This document shows positions 31,126 through 41,897 of a stretch of 64,000 nucleotides of DNA, one piece after another. Every line of letters begins with the position of its first letter. Position 1 is the first letter of the stretch. The position numbers and the translations under genes are program-made. The DNA lies in the NCBI RefSeq assembly GCF_002954455.1, contig NZ_MSCC01000001.1, positions 385,205-449,204 of the forward strand, in the 5' to 3' direction. The notes beneath the pieces were generated by a model. That model worked only from the letters and a program-made list of their open reading frames with translations, did not search any database and had not been told where the DNA came from. The stretch is from Photobacterium aquimaris. Its GTDB lineage: Bacteria > Pseudomonadota > Gammaproteobacteria > Enterobacterales > Vibrionaceae.

Positions 31126-32250
31126 TTATTTTGTTGCTCTTAGCACAACAAATTTATCGTTATTACCAATAGTATCGACTTTAGTAAAAATACGGTTTAA
31201 CTTTTCATGATATTTTAGTTGGCGGTTACCAATAATGATTAATTCACCATTTTGGCGTAAAACCCGCTGTGCATCACAAAACATTTGCCAAGCAATATGG
31301 TCAGTAATAGTATTATTTTGATGGAACGGTGGATTACACAATACTAAATCGGCACTTTGATTCGTAAAATTATCTAAGCAGTTAGCCACCATCACGTCAA
31401 ATTTATCAATGTTGTTAAGGTTTATTTGTGCGTTCTCTCGACAAGATGCTGCCGCCATAAAACTTTCATCGACACAAGTAACATTCGCTTGTGGGTTTAA
31501 ACGTGCAGCTTTAATGCCAATGACACCATTACCACAGCCTAGATCGATAATGTCTTGATATTGAGGCTTTGATGGAATGAAATCTAATAAAAAGCGGCCA
31601 CCAATATCTAAACTATCACTTGAGAATACATTAGCGTAATTAGTAATAGTTAAATCATGTTCAGGCACTGTCCACGTTGTTGGTTGTGGCATCGGTGCTG
31701 CTAATGATTTATCAACGGTAGTAAAAATTAACCGTGCTTTTTTAACAGCTAGTGAGGTTTTGGTCTCACCTAAGTGTTTTTCAAAGAGTTTTAACGTCGA
31801 AGAGTGAATGTCTTTTACTTTACCTGCACTAATGACCACGCAATCGGCTGGCAATAGATGACATAATTGCTGGAGTTGCCAACTGAGTAAGCGATTATTT
31901 TTAGGTTGCTTAATTAATACTAATTGCGGGTTAGTCGGTAAATCAGCAAGGCAATCAATAATAGTGATTGCCGGTAAATTATTATCATTGAGGTTATTGA
32001 TAATCGCTTGTTGAGTGATGAATGAGTCAGTGACTGTTGTGACTTGCCCTTGTTCTGCAAACCAACAACTTAAAGCACCAAAATTATCATTAAGGATCAA
32101 TATTGGGCGTTGAGGCTCAAGCGCCATTGAATGACAATGGTTGATCAAATATTCATCTGCGGCATCCCATGCTTGCAGGGTTTCATTTTTACGTACAGGA
32201 AAACGGGTTAGCGTTAAAGTACGTTGGTGCAAGGTTAGCTCTGGTTTCAT
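31126..32250 (-). CDS. rlmG: 23S rRNA (guanine-1835-N2)-methyltransferase RlmG
   Basis: SAM-dependent methyltransferase modifying G1835 of 23S rRNA. 374 residues with a duplicated RsmC-like layout: a degenerate N-terminal half (about 1-190, WDAADEYLINH, ILNDNFGAL) and the catalytic half with SAM motif DLGCGNGVIG, CVDESFMA and the target-base motif NPPFHQNN. The N-terminal LTLTRFP and WDAADEYL favour RlmG over RsmC. Divergent from bolA. Confidence 0.94.
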   Translation of the reverse strand: MKPELTLHQRTLTLTRFPVRKNETLQAWDAADEYLINHCHSMALEPQRPILILNDNFGALSCWFAEQGQVTTVTDSFITQQAIINNLNDNNLPAITIIDCLADLPTNPQLVLIKQPKNNRLLSWQLQQLCHLLPADCVVISAGKVKDIHSSTLKLFEKHLGETKTSLAVKKARLIFTTVDKSLAAPMPQPTTWTVPEHDLTITNYANVFSSDSLDIGGRFLLDFIPSKPQYQDIIDLGCGNGVIGIKAARLNPQANVTCVDESFMAAASCRENAQINLNNIDKFDVMVANCLDNFTNQSADLVLCNPPFHQNNTITDHIAWQMFCDAQRVLRQNGELIIIGNRQLKYHEKLNRIFTKVDTIGNNDKFVVLRATK

Positions 32251-32400
32251 TAATAATAACTTTCAAGTATGTTGGCGAAAATAAGAAAGCATTTTCGCAG
32301 AACAGTGAAACGCTTGAAAGGAAATCTATCAAGTTAACGCCATAATAATGACTCATTGGTGGTGTTAATAGTAAAAATCGCTTTTTTAGCAGAGGATATT

Positions 32401-32715
32401 ATGATTCAACCCCAAATTGAAGCCAAGTTGGTCGATACTTTTGCTCCTGTGTATCTTAAGGTAATCAATGAAAGTTACATGCACAATGTACCTCCCGGTT
32501 CTGAAAGCCACTTCAAAGTTGTTATTGTCAGTGCGCAATTTGAAGGGCAACGACTTATTACTCGACACCGTGCTGTAAATCAGTGTTTAGCCGACGAGTT
32601 GGCAAATCATATTCATGCACTTGCAATTCATACTTATACCGAATCAGAGTGGCAGCAACAGGTGAATGCGCCAGCATCGCCACAATGCCATGGTGGCTCA
32701 ACACTCGATAAGTGA
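32401..32715 (+). CDS. bolA: BolA family protein
   Basis: Stress-related regulator that pairs with monothiol glutaredoxin through an iron-sulfur cluster. 104 residues from ATG 32401. Core: [37 protein letters not shown] and the conserved [13 protein letters not shown]. The last 15 residues (ASPQCHGG...) are a non-conserved tail. AGAGGATATT precedes the ATG. Monocistronic with terminator; an in-frame start 15 codons upstream lacks conservation. Confidence 0.95.
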   Translation: MIQPQIEAKLVDTFAPVYLKVINESYMHNVPPGSESHFKVVIVSAQFEGQRLITRHRAVNQCLADELANHIHALAIHTYTESEWQQQVNAPASPQCHGGSTLDK

Positions 32716-32733
32716 TAAGCGTAGTTATTTGAC

Positions 32734-32762
32734 AAAAGCCGTTAACAAAACGGCTTTTTTTA
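32734..32762 (+). terminator. Rho-independent terminator of bolA
   Basis: AGCCGTT-AACAA-AACGGCT stem followed by seven T residues. Confidence 0.9.
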
Positions 32763-33274
32763 TGCCATTTTGAAAGGGTTACAATGCTAGCTGTGACTGA
32801 TTAGGTGTATGAATATAATGTTAATAACATAATCTAAATAATACCGACTTTCTTATGGTTGATAATAAGTTTGTCATTATGTTGAAAACATGTGCTGATG
32901 AGTGGTGTTTTTTACGGCATTGTTAATGAAATGATTGTTTTTTAAAATTCATATTTATGTAAAAATATTCTGTAAATGTGCAGTTGATCATATTTCTCAG
33001 TTAATAAATCTATTGCGTCTTGTTTGTTGCTTGGTTTTCACTCGGAATCGCGTGGATTACCATAGAAAAAACGAGTTAATTAGTGGTAGAATCGCGGGCT
33101 GAAAAATTACTTGCTCATTGATGTTTGTAGCGAGATAGTTAACTGGATGTTGCGATACAGAGTCGTTTAGTGATTGTTGTCACTGCCTGTTCATCGATAT
33201 CAGGCCAAGGAACGTAGTGTCTTAATTACGCAATATGAAAATTCTTTTTTCCCTTTAATGTAGTGCAAGTGCGT
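32763..33274 (+). promoter_or_regulatory. Long upstream region of the nqr operon
   Basis: About 510 AT-rich bases with no gene. TAGAAT near 33087 could be a -10 but no convincing -35 is visible. The last 180 bases are less AT-rich and could form a leader. No strong ribosome binding site precedes ATG 33275. A known Nqr regulator site could not be assigned. Confidence 0.4.
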
Positions 33275-34615
33275 ATGATTACAATAAAAAAGGGTTTGGA
33301 TATCCCCATCTCAGGGACTCCAGCCCAGGCGATACACGATGGCAATGCCATTTCTAAAGTCGCCTTGCTTGGCGAAGAATATGTTGGTATGCGTCCTACA
33401 ATGCATACTCGCGTAGGGGATGTAGTGAAAAAAGGTCAGGTTCTTTTTGAAGATAAAAAGAATCCGGGTGTTAAATTCACTGCTCCAGCTAGCGGCAAGG
33501 TAGTTGAAGTTAACCGTGGTGCTAAACGCATTCTACAATCAGTGGTTATTGATGTAGAAGGTAATGAGCAGATCACGTTTAACAAATATGAATCAACGCA
33601 ATTAGCACAATTAGATCGTGCGGTTGTGGTTGATCAATTAGTTGAATCAGGTATGTGGACAGCGCTTCGTACGCGCCCGTTTAGCAAAGTACCTGCTGTT
33701 GGCTCAGAATCGAAAGCGATTTTTGTTACTGCGATGGATACTAATCCGCTAGCAGCTAACCCAGAAATTATCATCAATGAGCAAAGTGATGCATTCATTG
33801 CTGGTCTAACTGTGCTTTCTCGTTTGACTAGTGGCAAAGTTTACGTGTGTAAATCAGGTGCAAGCCTGCCTCGTTCTGCGCAAGCAAATGTTGAAGAGCA
33901 CGTATTTAACGGTCCACACCCAGCAGGTTTAGCCGGTACACATATTCATATGTTGTTCGGTGCTGATGCCAACAATATTGCATGGAATATCAATTACCAA
34001 GACGTGATTGCGTTTGGTCAGTTATTCCTTACTGGTGAAATTTTCACTGATCGTGTGGTTGCGCTTGCTGGTCCTGTTGTGACTAACCCACGTTTAGTAC
34101 GTACACAAATTGGTGCATCTATTACTGATCTAACCGATTCAGAAATGATGCCAGGCCAAATTCGTGTGCTATCAGGTTCAGTGCTTAATGGTGTGAAAGC
34201 GGAAGGTGTCCATGGATACCTTGGTCGTTACCACTTACAAGTTTCTGCACTACGTGAAGGCTATGAAAAAGAATTCTTAGGTTGGATTGCTCCTGGTAAG
34301 AATAAGTTTTCTGTTACTCGCGCATTTATGAGCCAGTTCTTCCCTGGTCAGTTGTTCAATATGACAACAACGACTAACGGTAGTGAGCGTGCAATGGTAC
34401 CAATCGGTAATTACGAAAAAGTAATGCCGCTTGATATTGAGCCAACATTATTACTGCGTGATTTATGCGCTGGTGATATTGACAGTGCACAACAGTTGGG
34501 CTTACTAGAATTAGATGAAGAAGATCTAGCTTTATGTACGTTCGTGTGTCCTGGTAAATATGAGTTTGGTCCAATGCTTCGTGAGTGTTTGGACAAAATT
34601 GAGAAGGAAGGGTAA
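33275..34615 (+). CDS. nqrA: Na+-translocating NADH:quinone reductase subunit A
   Basis: Soluble subunit on the cytoplasmic side of the sodium pump that takes electrons from NADH to ubiquinone. 446 residues from ATG 33275 ([14 protein letters not shown]), matching known NqrA N-termini; two GTGs just upstream are weaker. Biotin-like N-terminal fold [19 protein letters not shown] and FTAPASGKV are conserved, as is [20 protein letters not shown] at the end. First of six genes, nqrB beginning three bases after its stop. Confidence 0.97.
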   Translation: MITIKKGLDIPISGTPAQAIHDGNAISKVALLGEEYVGMRPTMHTRVGDVVKKGQVLFEDKKNPGVKFTAPASGKVVEVNRGAKRILQSVVIDVEGNEQITFNKYESTQLAQLDRAVVVDQLVESGMWTALRTRPFSKVPAVGSESKAIFVTAMDTNPLAANPEIIINEQSDAFIAGLTVLSRLTSGKVYVCKSGASLPRSAQANVEEHVFNGPHPAGLAGTHIHMLFGADANNIAWNINYQDVIAFGQLFLTGEIFTDRVVALAGPVVTNPRLVRTQIGASITDLTDSEMMPGQIRVLSGSVLNGVKAEGVHGYLGRYHLQVSALREGYEKEFLGWIAPGKNKFSVTRAFMSQFFPGQLFNMTTTTNGSERAMVPIGNYEKVMPLDIEPTLLLRDLCAGDIDSAQQLGLLELDEEDLALCTFVCPGKYEFGPMLRECLDKIEKEG

Positions 34616-34618
34616 TTC

Positions 34619-35863
34619 ATGGGTTTCAAGAATTTCCTCGAAGATATCGAGCACCACTTTGAACCAGGTGGTAAGCATGAGCGTTGGTTTGCGTTATATG
34701 AAGCGTTTGCCACTCTTATGTATACGCCAGGCCAAGTGACGCGTTCATCTGCGCACGTGCGTGACAGTATCGATCTAAAACGTATCATGATCATGGTATG
34801 GTTTGCGGTTTTCCCAGCAATGTTCTGGGGTATGTACAACGTGGGTGATCAAGCGATTGCTGGTCTTAACCACTTATACACTGCAGACAAACTAACAGCA
34901 GTGATTGCTGCTGACTGGCATTACTGGTTTACCCAAATGCTTGGCGGTACGCTATCGGCGTCTGCTGGTTGGGGTAGCAAGATGCTCCTAGGTGCAACAT
35001 ATTTCCTTCCAATCTACGCAGTAGTATTTGCGGTAGGTGGTTTCTGGGAAGTGTTGTTCTGTATGGTGCGTAAGCACGAAGTTAACGAAGGTTTCTTCGT
35101 AACCTCAATCTTATTTGCTTTGATCGTTCCGCCAACACTACCACTTTGGCAAGCAGCTTTAGGTATTACCTTTGGTGTTGTTGTCGCAAAAGAAATTTTT
35201 GGTGGTACCGGTCGTAACTTCCTTAACCCAGCACTTGCTGGTCGTGCTTTCCTATTCTTCGCATACCCAGGTCAGATTTCTGGCGACCTAGTATGGAATG
35301 CGGCGGATGGTTTCTCTGGTGCGACACCACTAAGTCAGTGGTCTCAAGGTGGTCAAGCAGACGTAGTTAACACTATTACTGGTCAATCAATCACTTGGAT
35401 GGACGCTTTCGTTGGTCATCTTCCAGGTTCAATTGGTGAAGTATCAACACTAGCTATCCTTATTGGTGGCGCATTTATTGTTATTATGGGCATTGCTTCA
35501 TGGCGTATTATCGCTGGTACAATGATCGGTATGATCGTTGCTGCAACCCTGTTTAACATTATTGGTTCAGATACGAACCCAATGTTCAACATGCCTTGGC
35601 AGTGGCACCTAGTTCTTGGTGGCTTCGCGTTTGGTATGATGTTTATGGCGACAGACCCAGTATCAGCTGCGTTCACCAATAAAGCAAAATGGTGGTATGG
35701 CGCATTGATCGGTGCAATGGCTGTAATGGTACGTGTAGTTAACCCTGCATATCCAGAAGGTATGATGCTAGCGATTCTATTTGCTAACCTATTTGCACCT
35801 CTATTTGACAACCTAGTTGTTCAAGGCAACATCAAACGGAGACTGGCTCGTCATGGCAAGTAA
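34619..35863 (+). CDS. nqrB: Na+-translocating NADH:quinone reductase subunit B
   Basis: Membrane subunit with about ten helices that carries covalent FMN and riboflavin and holds the quinone and part of the sodium path. 414 residues. The flavinylation motif is DGFSGAT with T236, the position known in V. cholerae. Glycines G140 and G141 (VGGFWE) linked to korormicin and HQNO sensitivity are both present. ApbE, encoded downstream, attaches the FMN. Overlaps nqrC by 11 bases. Confidence 0.97.
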   Translation: MGFKNFLEDIEHHFEPGGKHERWFALYEAFATLMYTPGQVTRSSAHVRDSIDLKRIMIMVWFAVFPAMFWGMYNVGDQAIAGLNHLYTADKLTAVIAADWHYWFTQMLGGTLSASAGWGSKMLLGATYFLPIYAVVFAVGGFWEVLFCMVRKHEVNEGFFVTSILFALIVPPTLPLWQAALGITFGVVVAKEIFGGTGRNFLNPALAGRAFLFFAYPGQISGDLVWNAADGFSGATPLSQWSQGGQADVVNTITGQSITWMDAFVGHLPGSIGEVSTLAILIGGAFIVIMGIASWRIIAGTMIGMIVAATLFNIIGSDTNPMFNMPWQWHLVLGGFAFGMMFMATDPVSAAFTNKAKWWYGALIGAMAVMVRVVNPAYPEGMMLAILFANLFAPLFDNLVVQGNIKRRLARHGK

Positions 35864-36644
35864 TAAGGATAGCTTCTCAAGAACGCTGATTTTTGTAGTG
35901 GTATTGAGTCTTGTATGTTCAATTATCGTATCTACAGCAGCCGTTGTTCTACGTCCTAAGCAACAAGAAAATGCGGTACTAGACGTACAACGCAATATTC
36001 TTGCTGTTGCAGGTCTGCTAAATAAAGACACTAACATCAAGCAAACGTACAACCAGTTTATCGAGCCTAAGCTTGTAAATATTAAAACTGGTAACTACGT
36101 TGCTGAAGTTGATGGTGAAAATGCAGATAAATACAATCAACGTGCTGCTGCGAAAAATCCAGCCGAATCTATTGCGCTTCCAGCCAATGAAGATTTCGCG
36201 AAGATTATTCGTCGTGCAAACGTCGCGACTGTATATCTTGTAAAAGATGCTGCTGGTAAGTTAACTAAAGTTATTTTACCTATTCACGGTAACGGTTTAT
36301 GGTCAATGATGTATGCATTCGTTGCGGTTGCAACCGATGGTAATACTATTGATGGCATCACTTACTACGATCAGGCGGAAACTCCTGGACTAGGTGGTGA
36401 AGTTGAAAACCCAACATGGCGTGAGCAGTTTGTTGGTAAGAAGTTGTACGATATGAACTTCAAACCTGCAATTAAAATCCTTAAAGGTGGTGCACCTGTA
36501 GGTACTGATCACCAAGTTGATGGTCTTTCTGGTGCAACGCTAACAAGTAACGGCGTACAGCATACCTTCGATTTCTGGTTCGGTGCACAGGGCTTTGGTC
36601 CTTACCTTGCTAAGTTACGTGCAGGAGATCTGAATAATGGCTGA
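35853..36644 (+). CDS. nqrC: Na+-translocating NADH:quinone reductase subunit C
   Basis: Single-helix subunit (about residues 10-32) with a periplasmic FMN-binding domain. 263 residues from ATG 35853; a longer frame from 35817 lies within nqrB and is rejected. The flavinylation motif is DGLSGAT with T229 the expected acceptor, followed by [30 protein letters not shown] is also conserved. Overlaps nqrB and nqrD at its two ends, so the three are tightly coupled. Confidence 0.97.
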   Translation: MASNKDSFSRTLIFVVVLSLVCSIIVSTAAVVLRPKQQENAVLDVQRNILAVAGLLNKDTNIKQTYNQFIEPKLVNIKTGNYVAEVDGENADKYNQRAAAKNPAESIALPANEDFAKIIRRANVATVYLVKDAAGKLTKVILPIHGNGLWSMMYAFVAVATDGNTIDGITYYDQAETPGLGGEVENPTWREQFVGKKLYDMNFKPAIKILKGGAPVGTDHQVDGLSGATLTSNGVQHTFDFWFGAQGFGPYLAKLRAGDLNNG

Positions 36645-37269
36645 TACTAAAGAAATGAAAAAGATCCTATTTGGACCTTTTATCAGCAATAACCCAATTG
36701 CATTACAAATTCTTGGTGTTTGTTCAGCGTTAGCGGTAACTACTAAGTTAGAAACTGCGTTTGTAATGACAATTGCAGTAACATTGGTAACTGCATTTTC
36801 GAACTTCTTCGTATCATTAGTTCGTAATCAAATTCCAAACAGCGTGCGTATTATTGCGCAAATGGCGATTATCGCATCATTGGTAATTGTGGTTGACGAA
36901 GTATTACGTGCATACCTTTACGATGTATCAAAGCAACTGTCTGTATTCGTTGGTTTGATCATTACTAACTGTATCGTAATGGGTCGTGCGGAAGCATATG
37001 CAATGAAATCAGCACCAGTACCAGCATTTATTGATGGTATCGGTAACGGTTTAGGTTACGGTTTTGTACTTATTACTGTGGCTTTCTTCCGTGAGCTTTT
37101 AGGCTCAGGTAAGTTATTTGGTATGCAGGTATTGCCACTGGCTTCTGATGGCGGTTGGTATCACCCGAACGGTCTAATGCTGTTGGCTCCTTCTGCGTTC
37201 TTCCTAATTGGTTTCATGATCTGGATTATTCGTACTTTACGTCCAGAACAAGTAGAAGCGAAGGAGTAA
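36637..37269 (+). CDS. nqrD: Na+-translocating NADH:quinone reductase subunit D
   Basis: Integral membrane subunit of about six helices, paired as an inverted repeat with NqrE; together they hold an iron centre between cysteines. 210 residues. Conserved [18 protein letters not shown] and [18 protein letters not shown] each carry one of the iron-ligand cysteines. Overlaps nqrC by eight bases; nqrE starts seven bases after its stop with AAGAGGAAT. Confidence 0.97.
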   Translation: MADTKEMKKILFGPFISNNPIALQILGVCSALAVTTKLETAFVMTIAVTLVTAFSNFFVSLVRNQIPNSVRIIAQMAIIASLVIVVDEVLRAYLYDVSKQLSVFVGLIITNCIVMGRAEAYAMKSAPVPAFIDGIGNGLGYGFVLITVAFFRELLGSGKLFGMQVLPLASDGGWYHPNGLMLLAPSAFFLIGFMIWIIRTLRPEQVEAKE

Positions 37270-37276
37270 GAGGAAT

Positions 37277-37873
37277 ATGGAACATTATATTAGCCTATTG
37301 ATTCGCTCGATCTTTATCGAGAACATGGCATTATCTTTCTTCTTGGGTATGTGTACTTTCTTAGCTGTGTCTAAGAAAGTTAAGACCTCTTTTGGTCTAG
37401 GTGTTGCGGTAATCGTAGTACTGACACTATCTGTACCGTTAAACAATCTTGTGTACAACTATGTACTTAAAGATGGTGCAATTTTCCCAGGTGTTGACCT
37501 TAGCTTCTTGAACTTTATTACGTTCATTGGTGTGATCGCAGCATTGGTTCAGATCCTTGAAATGGTTCTTGATCGCTTCTTCCCGCCACTATACAACGCG
37601 CTAGGTATTTTCTTACCGTTGATCACAGTTAACTGTGCAATCTTCGGTGGTGTATCTTTCATGGTGCAGCGTGATTACAACTTCACAGAATCAATCGTCT
37701 ATGGCTTCGGCTCTGGTGTTGGTTGGATGTTGGCAATTGTTGCGCTTGCGGGTATCCGTGAGAAGATGAAATACTCAGATGTACCTGCGGGTCTTCGTGG
37801 TTTAGGTATTACCTTTATCACTGTTGGTCTTATGGCGTTAGGCTTTATGTCTTTCTCTGGCGTACAGCTGTAA
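37277..37873 (+). CDS. nqrE: Na+-translocating NADH:quinone reductase subunit E
   Basis: Membrane partner of NqrD, 198 residues and six helices. Conserved [20 protein letters not shown] and [17 protein letters not shown] carry the cysteines thought to coordinate the intramembrane iron centre with those of NqrD. Membership of the operon and sequence are typical for Vibrionaceae. Confidence 0.97.
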   Translation: MEHYISLLIRSIFIENMALSFFLGMCTFLAVSKKVKTSFGLGVAVIVVLTLSVPLNNLVYNYVLKDGAIFPGVDLSFLNFITFIGVIAALVQILEMVLDRFFPPLYNALGIFLPLITVNCAIFGGVSFMVQRDYNFTESIVYGFGSGVGWMLAIVALAGIREKMKYSDVPAGLRGLGITFITVGLMALGFMSFSGVQL

Positions 37874-37896
37874 TCAGGATAAGGAAGGAATAGTCA

Positions 37897-39120
37897 ATGG
37901 ATATTATTCTTGGCGTAGGCATGTTTACCTTGATTATCCTGGCTCTAGTTTTAGTGATTTTATTCGCTAAATCTAAGCTAGTACCATCAGGTGACATTAC
38001 TATCTCAGTAAACGGCGATCCAGAAAAAGCGATCACTACAGGTGCGGGCGGTAAACTACTGAATGCACTTTCTGCTAACGGTATTTTCGTATCATCAGCA
38101 TGTGGTGGCGGTGGCTCTTGTGGTCAGTGTCGTGTAAAAGTTAAATCTGGCGGTGGTGATATTCTACCAACAGAACTTGATCACATTTCTAAAGGTGAAG
38201 CACGTGAAGGCGAACGTCTAGCGTGTCAGGTTAACGTTAAATCTGACATGGGCATCGAGCTTCCTGAAGAAATTTTTGGTGTGAAGAAGTGGGAATGTTC
38301 TGTTATTTCTAACGATAACAAAGCAACCTTTATCAAAGAGCTTAAGCTTCAAATTCCTGATGGCGAAACAGTACCTTTCCGTGCTGGTGGTTACATTCAG
38401 ATTGAAGCACCTGCTCACCACATCAAATACTCAGACTTTGATGTACCAGAAGAGTACCGTGGCGACTGGGATAAGTTTAACTTGTTCCGCTACGAGTCTA
38501 AGGTTGATGAAGATATCATTCGTGCTTACTCAATGGCTAACTACCCAGAAGAGTTCGGTATTATTATGCTAAACGTGCGTATTGCTACGCCGCCGCCTAA
38601 TAATCCAGACGTTGCTCCTGGTCAAATGTCATCATTCATCTGGTCACTTAAAGAAGGTGACAAGTGTACTATTTCTGGTCCTTTCGGTGAGTTCTTCGCG
38701 AAAGATACTGAAAATGAAATGGTATTCGTTGGTGGTGGTGCAGGTATGGCGCCAATGCGTTCACATATCTTTGACCAACTTAAGCGTCTACACTCTAAGC
38801 GTAAGATGTCTTACTGGTACGGTGCACGTTCTAAGCGTGAAATGTTCTATGAAGAAGATTTCGATACCTTAGCTGCTGAAAACCCTAACTTCGTGTGGCA
38901 TTGTGCATTGTCTGATCCACAGCCTGAAGATAACTGGGATGGCTACACTGGCTTTATTCACAATGTTCTTTATGAAAACTACTTACGTGATCATGAAGCA
39001 CCAGAAGATTGTGAGTACTACATGTGTGGTCCACCAATGATGAACGCAGCTGTTATCAGCATGCTAAAAGATCTTGGTGTTGAAGATGAAAACATCCTAT
39101 TGGATGATTTCGGTGGCTAA
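37897..39120 (+). CDS. nqrF: Na+-translocating NADH:quinone reductase subunit F
   Basis: Entry subunit: oxidises NADH through FAD and a 2Fe-2S centre. 407 residues: N-terminal anchor helix (about 3-24), ferredoxin domain with cysteines C69, C75, C78 and C110 ([15 protein letters not shown]), FAD domain with RAYSMANYP, and NADH domain with [13 protein letters not shown] and the end [22 protein letters not shown] precedes ATG 37897. Last structural gene before a strong terminator. Confidence 0.97.
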   Translation: MDIILGVGMFTLIILALVLVILFAKSKLVPSGDITISVNGDPEKAITTGAGGKLLNALSANGIFVSSACGGGGSCGQCRVKVKSGGGDILPTELDHISKGEAREGERLACQVNVKSDMGIELPEEIFGVKKWECSVISNDNKATFIKELKLQIPDGETVPFRAGGYIQIEAPAHHIKYSDFDVPEEYRGDWDKFNLFRYESKVDEDIIRAYSMANYPEEFGIIMLNVRIATPPPNNPDVAPGQMSSFIWSLKEGDKCTISGPFGEFFAKDTENEMVFVGGGAGMAPMRSHIFDQLKRLHSKRKMSYWYGARSKREMFYEEDFDTLAAENPNFVWHCALSDPQPEDNWDGYTGFIHNVLYENYLRDHEAPEDCEYYMCGPPMMNAAVISMLKDLGVEDENILLDDFGG

Positions 39121-39143
39121 TCGTTAGCCCTTCACCTTGCAAG

Positions 39144-39173
39144 AAGGCTGGCCTTTAAGGCCAGCCTTTTTCA
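39144..39173 (+). terminator. Rho-independent terminator of nqrABCDEF
   Basis: AAGGCTGGCC-TTTA-GGCCAGCCTT stem, nearly perfect, followed by T residues. Confidence 0.95.
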
Positions 39174-39279
39174 TTATTAATGCATAGTAATGTTATTTTT
39201 ATTGTGGTTATTGTCGGTTAGTAATGACTAACTATCGTCACTAGAGTAAAAATCACCTTTATTTCATTGGAGTAGTTGA

Positions 39280-40305
39280 ATGAAAATGTTCCTTATTCGG
39301 GCTGTGTTTGTCTTCACAGCACTATTGTCAGTTAGCGGGTGTAGTGATCAGCGCCAGCAAATCACCATTAATGGCTCGACAATGGGAACCTATTATTCAA
39401 TTAAAATAATTAACCAACAAGGTTTGCCGCCAGCAAAAGAGATTCAACAAGAAATTGATCGACGCTTAGAGTTAGTCAACGATCAAATGTCGACTTACCG
39501 TCCACAATCTGAATTGAGTTTATTTAACAAAGCACCGGCGAATAAACCGTTTCCTGTATCAGCAGCAACCGCTAAAGTGATCGCTGAAGCCCTACGCATA
39601 TCTAAAGTCAGCAATGGCGCTTATGATGTAACCGTTGGCCCTGTGGTTAATTTGTGGAGCTTTGGCCCTGAAGCACGCCCAGAATCGATTCCAACCGATA
39701 AAGATATTAAAAAGCGGTTGTCAGAAGTGGGTTATCAACATTTACAAGTGTTAGCGGGCAATAAGCTGGTTAAAGATGAAGCTAAACTGTATGTTGATTT
39801 ATCTTCTATCGCAAAAGGCTATGGGGTCGATGTGGTTGCTGATTATCTAAAAGACGATCTGCATGTCAAAAACTTTATGGTCGATGTTGGTGGTGAATTA
39901 CGCCTACAAGGCAAAAATAAAGCCAATGTGTTATGGCGCATTGCGGTTGAAAAACCGGTTGAAAACGAACGGGCAGTGCAAGAAATTCTGCAAGCGGGTA
40001 ATATGGCGATAGCAACATCGGGTGATTATCGTAATTACTTTGATGATAATGGGGTTCGTTACTCGCATCTGATTAATCCTAAAACTGGCCGTCCAATTGA
40101 TAATCATGTGGTGTCAGTAACGGTTATTGCACCGTCATGCATGACAGCGGATGCTTACGCGACGACATTCTCTGTCATGGGAGAGGATGAATCAATTGCA
40201 TTAGCAAACCAACAAAATATTCCTGTAATGTTGATTGTAAAAACCAAAGATGGCTTTGTTGAATACAAATCAAATACCTTTGAGCAATACGTAGATAAAA
40301 AATAA
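39280..40305 (+). CDS. apbE: FAD:protein FMN transferase ApbE
   Basis: Periplasmic lipoprotein that covalently links FMN from FAD to threonines of NqrB and NqrC. 341 residues; lipobox VSGC with C21. Family marks are MGTYYSIK, DQMSTYRPQSELSLFN, AYDVTVGPVVNLWSFGP, DLSSIAKGYGVDVVADYL and the metal-site segment DAYATTFSVMG. Placement directly after nqrF and before nqrM supports service to the Nqr complex. Separated from nqrF by a terminator, so it may have its own promoter. Confidence 0.96.
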   Translation: MKMFLIRAVFVFTALLSVSGCSDQRQQITINGSTMGTYYSIKIINQQGLPPAKEIQQEIDRRLELVNDQMSTYRPQSELSLFNKAPANKPFPVSAATAKVIAEALRISKVSNGAYDVTVGPVVNLWSFGPEARPESIPTDKDIKKRLSEVGYQHLQVLAGNKLVKDEAKLYVDLSSIAKGYGVDVVADYLKDDLHVKNFMVDVGGELRLQGKNKANVLWRIAVEKPVENERAVQEILQAGNMAIATSGDYRNYFDDNGVRYSHLINPKTGRPIDNHVVSVTVIAPSCMTADAYATTFSVMGEDESIALANQQNIPVMLIVKTKDGFVEYKSNTFEQYVDKK

Positions 40306-40316
40306 TAGAGGCATCT

Positions 40317-40538
40317 ATGGCAACTTATTTAGTAACATTTGCTGTTTTTCTACTGGTTATTATCGCAATGGCCGTAGGATATATTTTTCAACGTAAATCA
40401 GTAAGCGGTAGTTGTGGTGGCCTAGATGGGATTGGGATAGCCAAAGAATGTGATTGCCCTGAACCTTGTGACGCGCGTAAAAAGCGTGAAGCGCGCGCAG
40501 CACGCCAAGCTGAATGGAAAAAGAATCAGATTATCTAA
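40317..40538 (+). CDS. nqrM: Na+-NQR maturation protein NqrM
   Basis: Small membrane protein (DUF539) needed to assemble the Nqr complex, probably by delivering iron to the NqrD/NqrE site. 73 residues: one N-terminal helix (about 3-22) and a cysteine cluster C33, C45, C47, C51 (SGSCGG, KECDCPEPC), then a highly charged tail. Eleven bases after apbE, so co-transcribed. Confidence 0.96.
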   Translation: MATYLVTFAVFLLVIIAMAVGYIFQRKSVSGSCGGLDGIGIAKECDCPEPCDARKKREARAARQAEWKKNQII

Positions 40539-40577
40539 TCAACTTTAACATTTAAGTAAGTAACTACTCACATTGAA

Positions 40578-40618
40578 GCCTAAGTATGACAGAAGCACTG
40601 TTGTACTTGGGTTTTTTT
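40578..40618 (+). terminator. Terminator of apbE-nqrM
   Basis: CCTAAGTA and TACTTGGG stem around a long loop that itself holds ACAG...CTGT, followed by seven T residues. Confidence 0.8.
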
Positions 40619-40723
40619 ATGGGTGTTATTTTAGTTAAGATCAAGACTACGAGGATTTGAGCAGATATACCTTAAAATATACCATTAATGATGACTATTA
40701 AGGAAAATAGATTATTGCGATAT

Positions 40724-40753
40724 TTACTGCTATTAAGTAAATTGGCGTATAAT
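40724..40753 (+). promoter_or_regulatory. Likely dinB promoter
   Basis: TATAAT at 40748-40753 with a weak -35 TTACTG 18 bases upstream. The -10 lies two bases before the LexA box, so bound LexA would cover the start site. Confidence 0.65.
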
Positions 40754-40755
40754 GG

Positions 40756-40771
40756 CTGTATATAAAAACAG
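40756..40771 (+). promoter_or_regulatory. LexA (SOS) box of dinB
   Basis: CTGTATATAAAAACAG matches the CTGT-N8-ACAG LexA consensus exactly, with the usual AT-rich centre, immediately after the -10 of dinB. Confidence 0.92.
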
Positions 40772-40803
40772 TTATTTATTGTGTTCACTGATGAGTACTT
40801 GCT

Positions 40804-41877
40804 GTGATTAATCCATTGCCAAGCCAACGTAAGATAATTCATGTCGATATGGATTGCTTTTACGCTGCTGTTGAAATGCGTGATAACCCTGCTTTACGTG
40901 ATGTTCCGATAGCTATCGGTGGCCGTTCAGAACAACGTGGGGTAGTGAGTACCTGTAATTATTTAGCCCGTAAATATGGTATTCATTCAGCGATGCCGAC
41001 AGCACAAGCAATGAAATTATGTCCACATTTAACCTTAGTGCGTGGTCGCATGGAGGTTTATCGTCAAGTGTCACACCAAATACGAGCTATTTTTGCGCGT
41101 TATACTGATAAAATAGAGCCATTGTCATTGGATGAAGCGTATTTAGATGTCAGTGATTGTGAGATGTTACATGGTTCTGCAACCCTAATTGCATTAGATA
41201 TTCGTAAAGCGATTGAGAATGAACTTAATCTTACCGCTTCAGCAGGAATTGCGCCGATAAAGTTTATTGCAAAAGTGGCGTCAGATCTCAATAAGCCTAA
41301 TGGTCAATATGTGGTAACGCCTGAACAAGTCGATGATTTTGTAGCGGATTTGAAACTTGAAAAAATCCCTGGTGTAGGAAAAGTCACCATTCAAAAATTG
41401 CATCAGCTAGGTTTGTATGTTGGCCGAGATGTCCAAAATTATGAACAACAACAGTTATTACAACAGTTTGGTAAGTTTGGTCAATCATTGTGGCTGCGTG
41501 CTCATGGTATTGATGAGCGTGAAGTGATTGTTGAACGACAGCGTAAGTCTGTTGGGGTTGAGCGAACGTTCCATAAAAATATCGCGAGTTATGATCAATG
41601 CTGGCAGGTGATTGAGCACTTACATTCAGAATTAGAGCAGCGGTTACATAAGGTGCGACCACAATTAAATATCGCTAAGCAAGGGATCAAACTGAAATTT
41701 GCGGATTTTCAGCAAACAACCGTTGAACACAGTTGCCCTAAACTGGATAAACAGCAATTTATGCCATTATTAACGGAAGCACTTACTCGTCAACAAGGGC
41801 GAGAAATTCGTTTAATTGGATTAAGTGTTGGTTTAGAACAAGGATTAAAGGCGCAGCAGTTATCGTTTGGTTTTTGA
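40804..41877 (+). CDS. dinB: DNA polymerase IV
   Basis: Y-family translesion polymerase of the SOS response. 357 residues, GTG start. Palm catalytic acids in HVDMDCFYAAVE (D15) and SLDEAYLDVSD; helix-hairpin-helix KIPGVGKVTIQKL; little-finger domain to the end (VGVERTFHKN). The C-terminus lacks an obvious canonical beta-clamp motif; the last residues are QQLSFGF, which may serve. Preceded by a LexA box, so SOS-induced. Convergent with pepD. Confidence 0.96.
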   Translation: MINPLPSQRKIIHVDMDCFYAAVEMRDNPALRDVPIAIGGRSEQRGVVSTCNYLARKYGIHSAMPTAQAMKLCPHLTLVRGRMEVYRQVSHQIRAIFARYTDKIEPLSLDEAYLDVSDCEMLHGSATLIALDIRKAIENELNLTASAGIAPIKFIAKVASDLNKPNGQYVVTPEQVDDFVADLKLEKIPGVGKVTIQKLHQLGLYVGRDVQNYEQQQLLQQFGKFGQSLWLRAHGIDEREVIVERQRKSVGVERTFHKNIASYDQCWQVIEHLHSELEQRLHKVRPQLNIAKQGIKLKFADFQQTTVEHSCPKLDKQQFMPLLTEALTRQQGREIRLIGLSVGLEQGLKAQQLSFGF

Positions 41878-41897
41878 TTGTAAGAAAGATTGAATAA

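Noticed and set aside
34411..34839. 142-codon minus-strand frame across the nqrA-nqrB junction
   Set aside because: Antisense shadow of two clearly coding genes; no ribosome binding site or family.
35416..35811. 131-codon minus-strand frame inside nqrB
   Set aside because: Antisense shadow with codon bias of the true gene.
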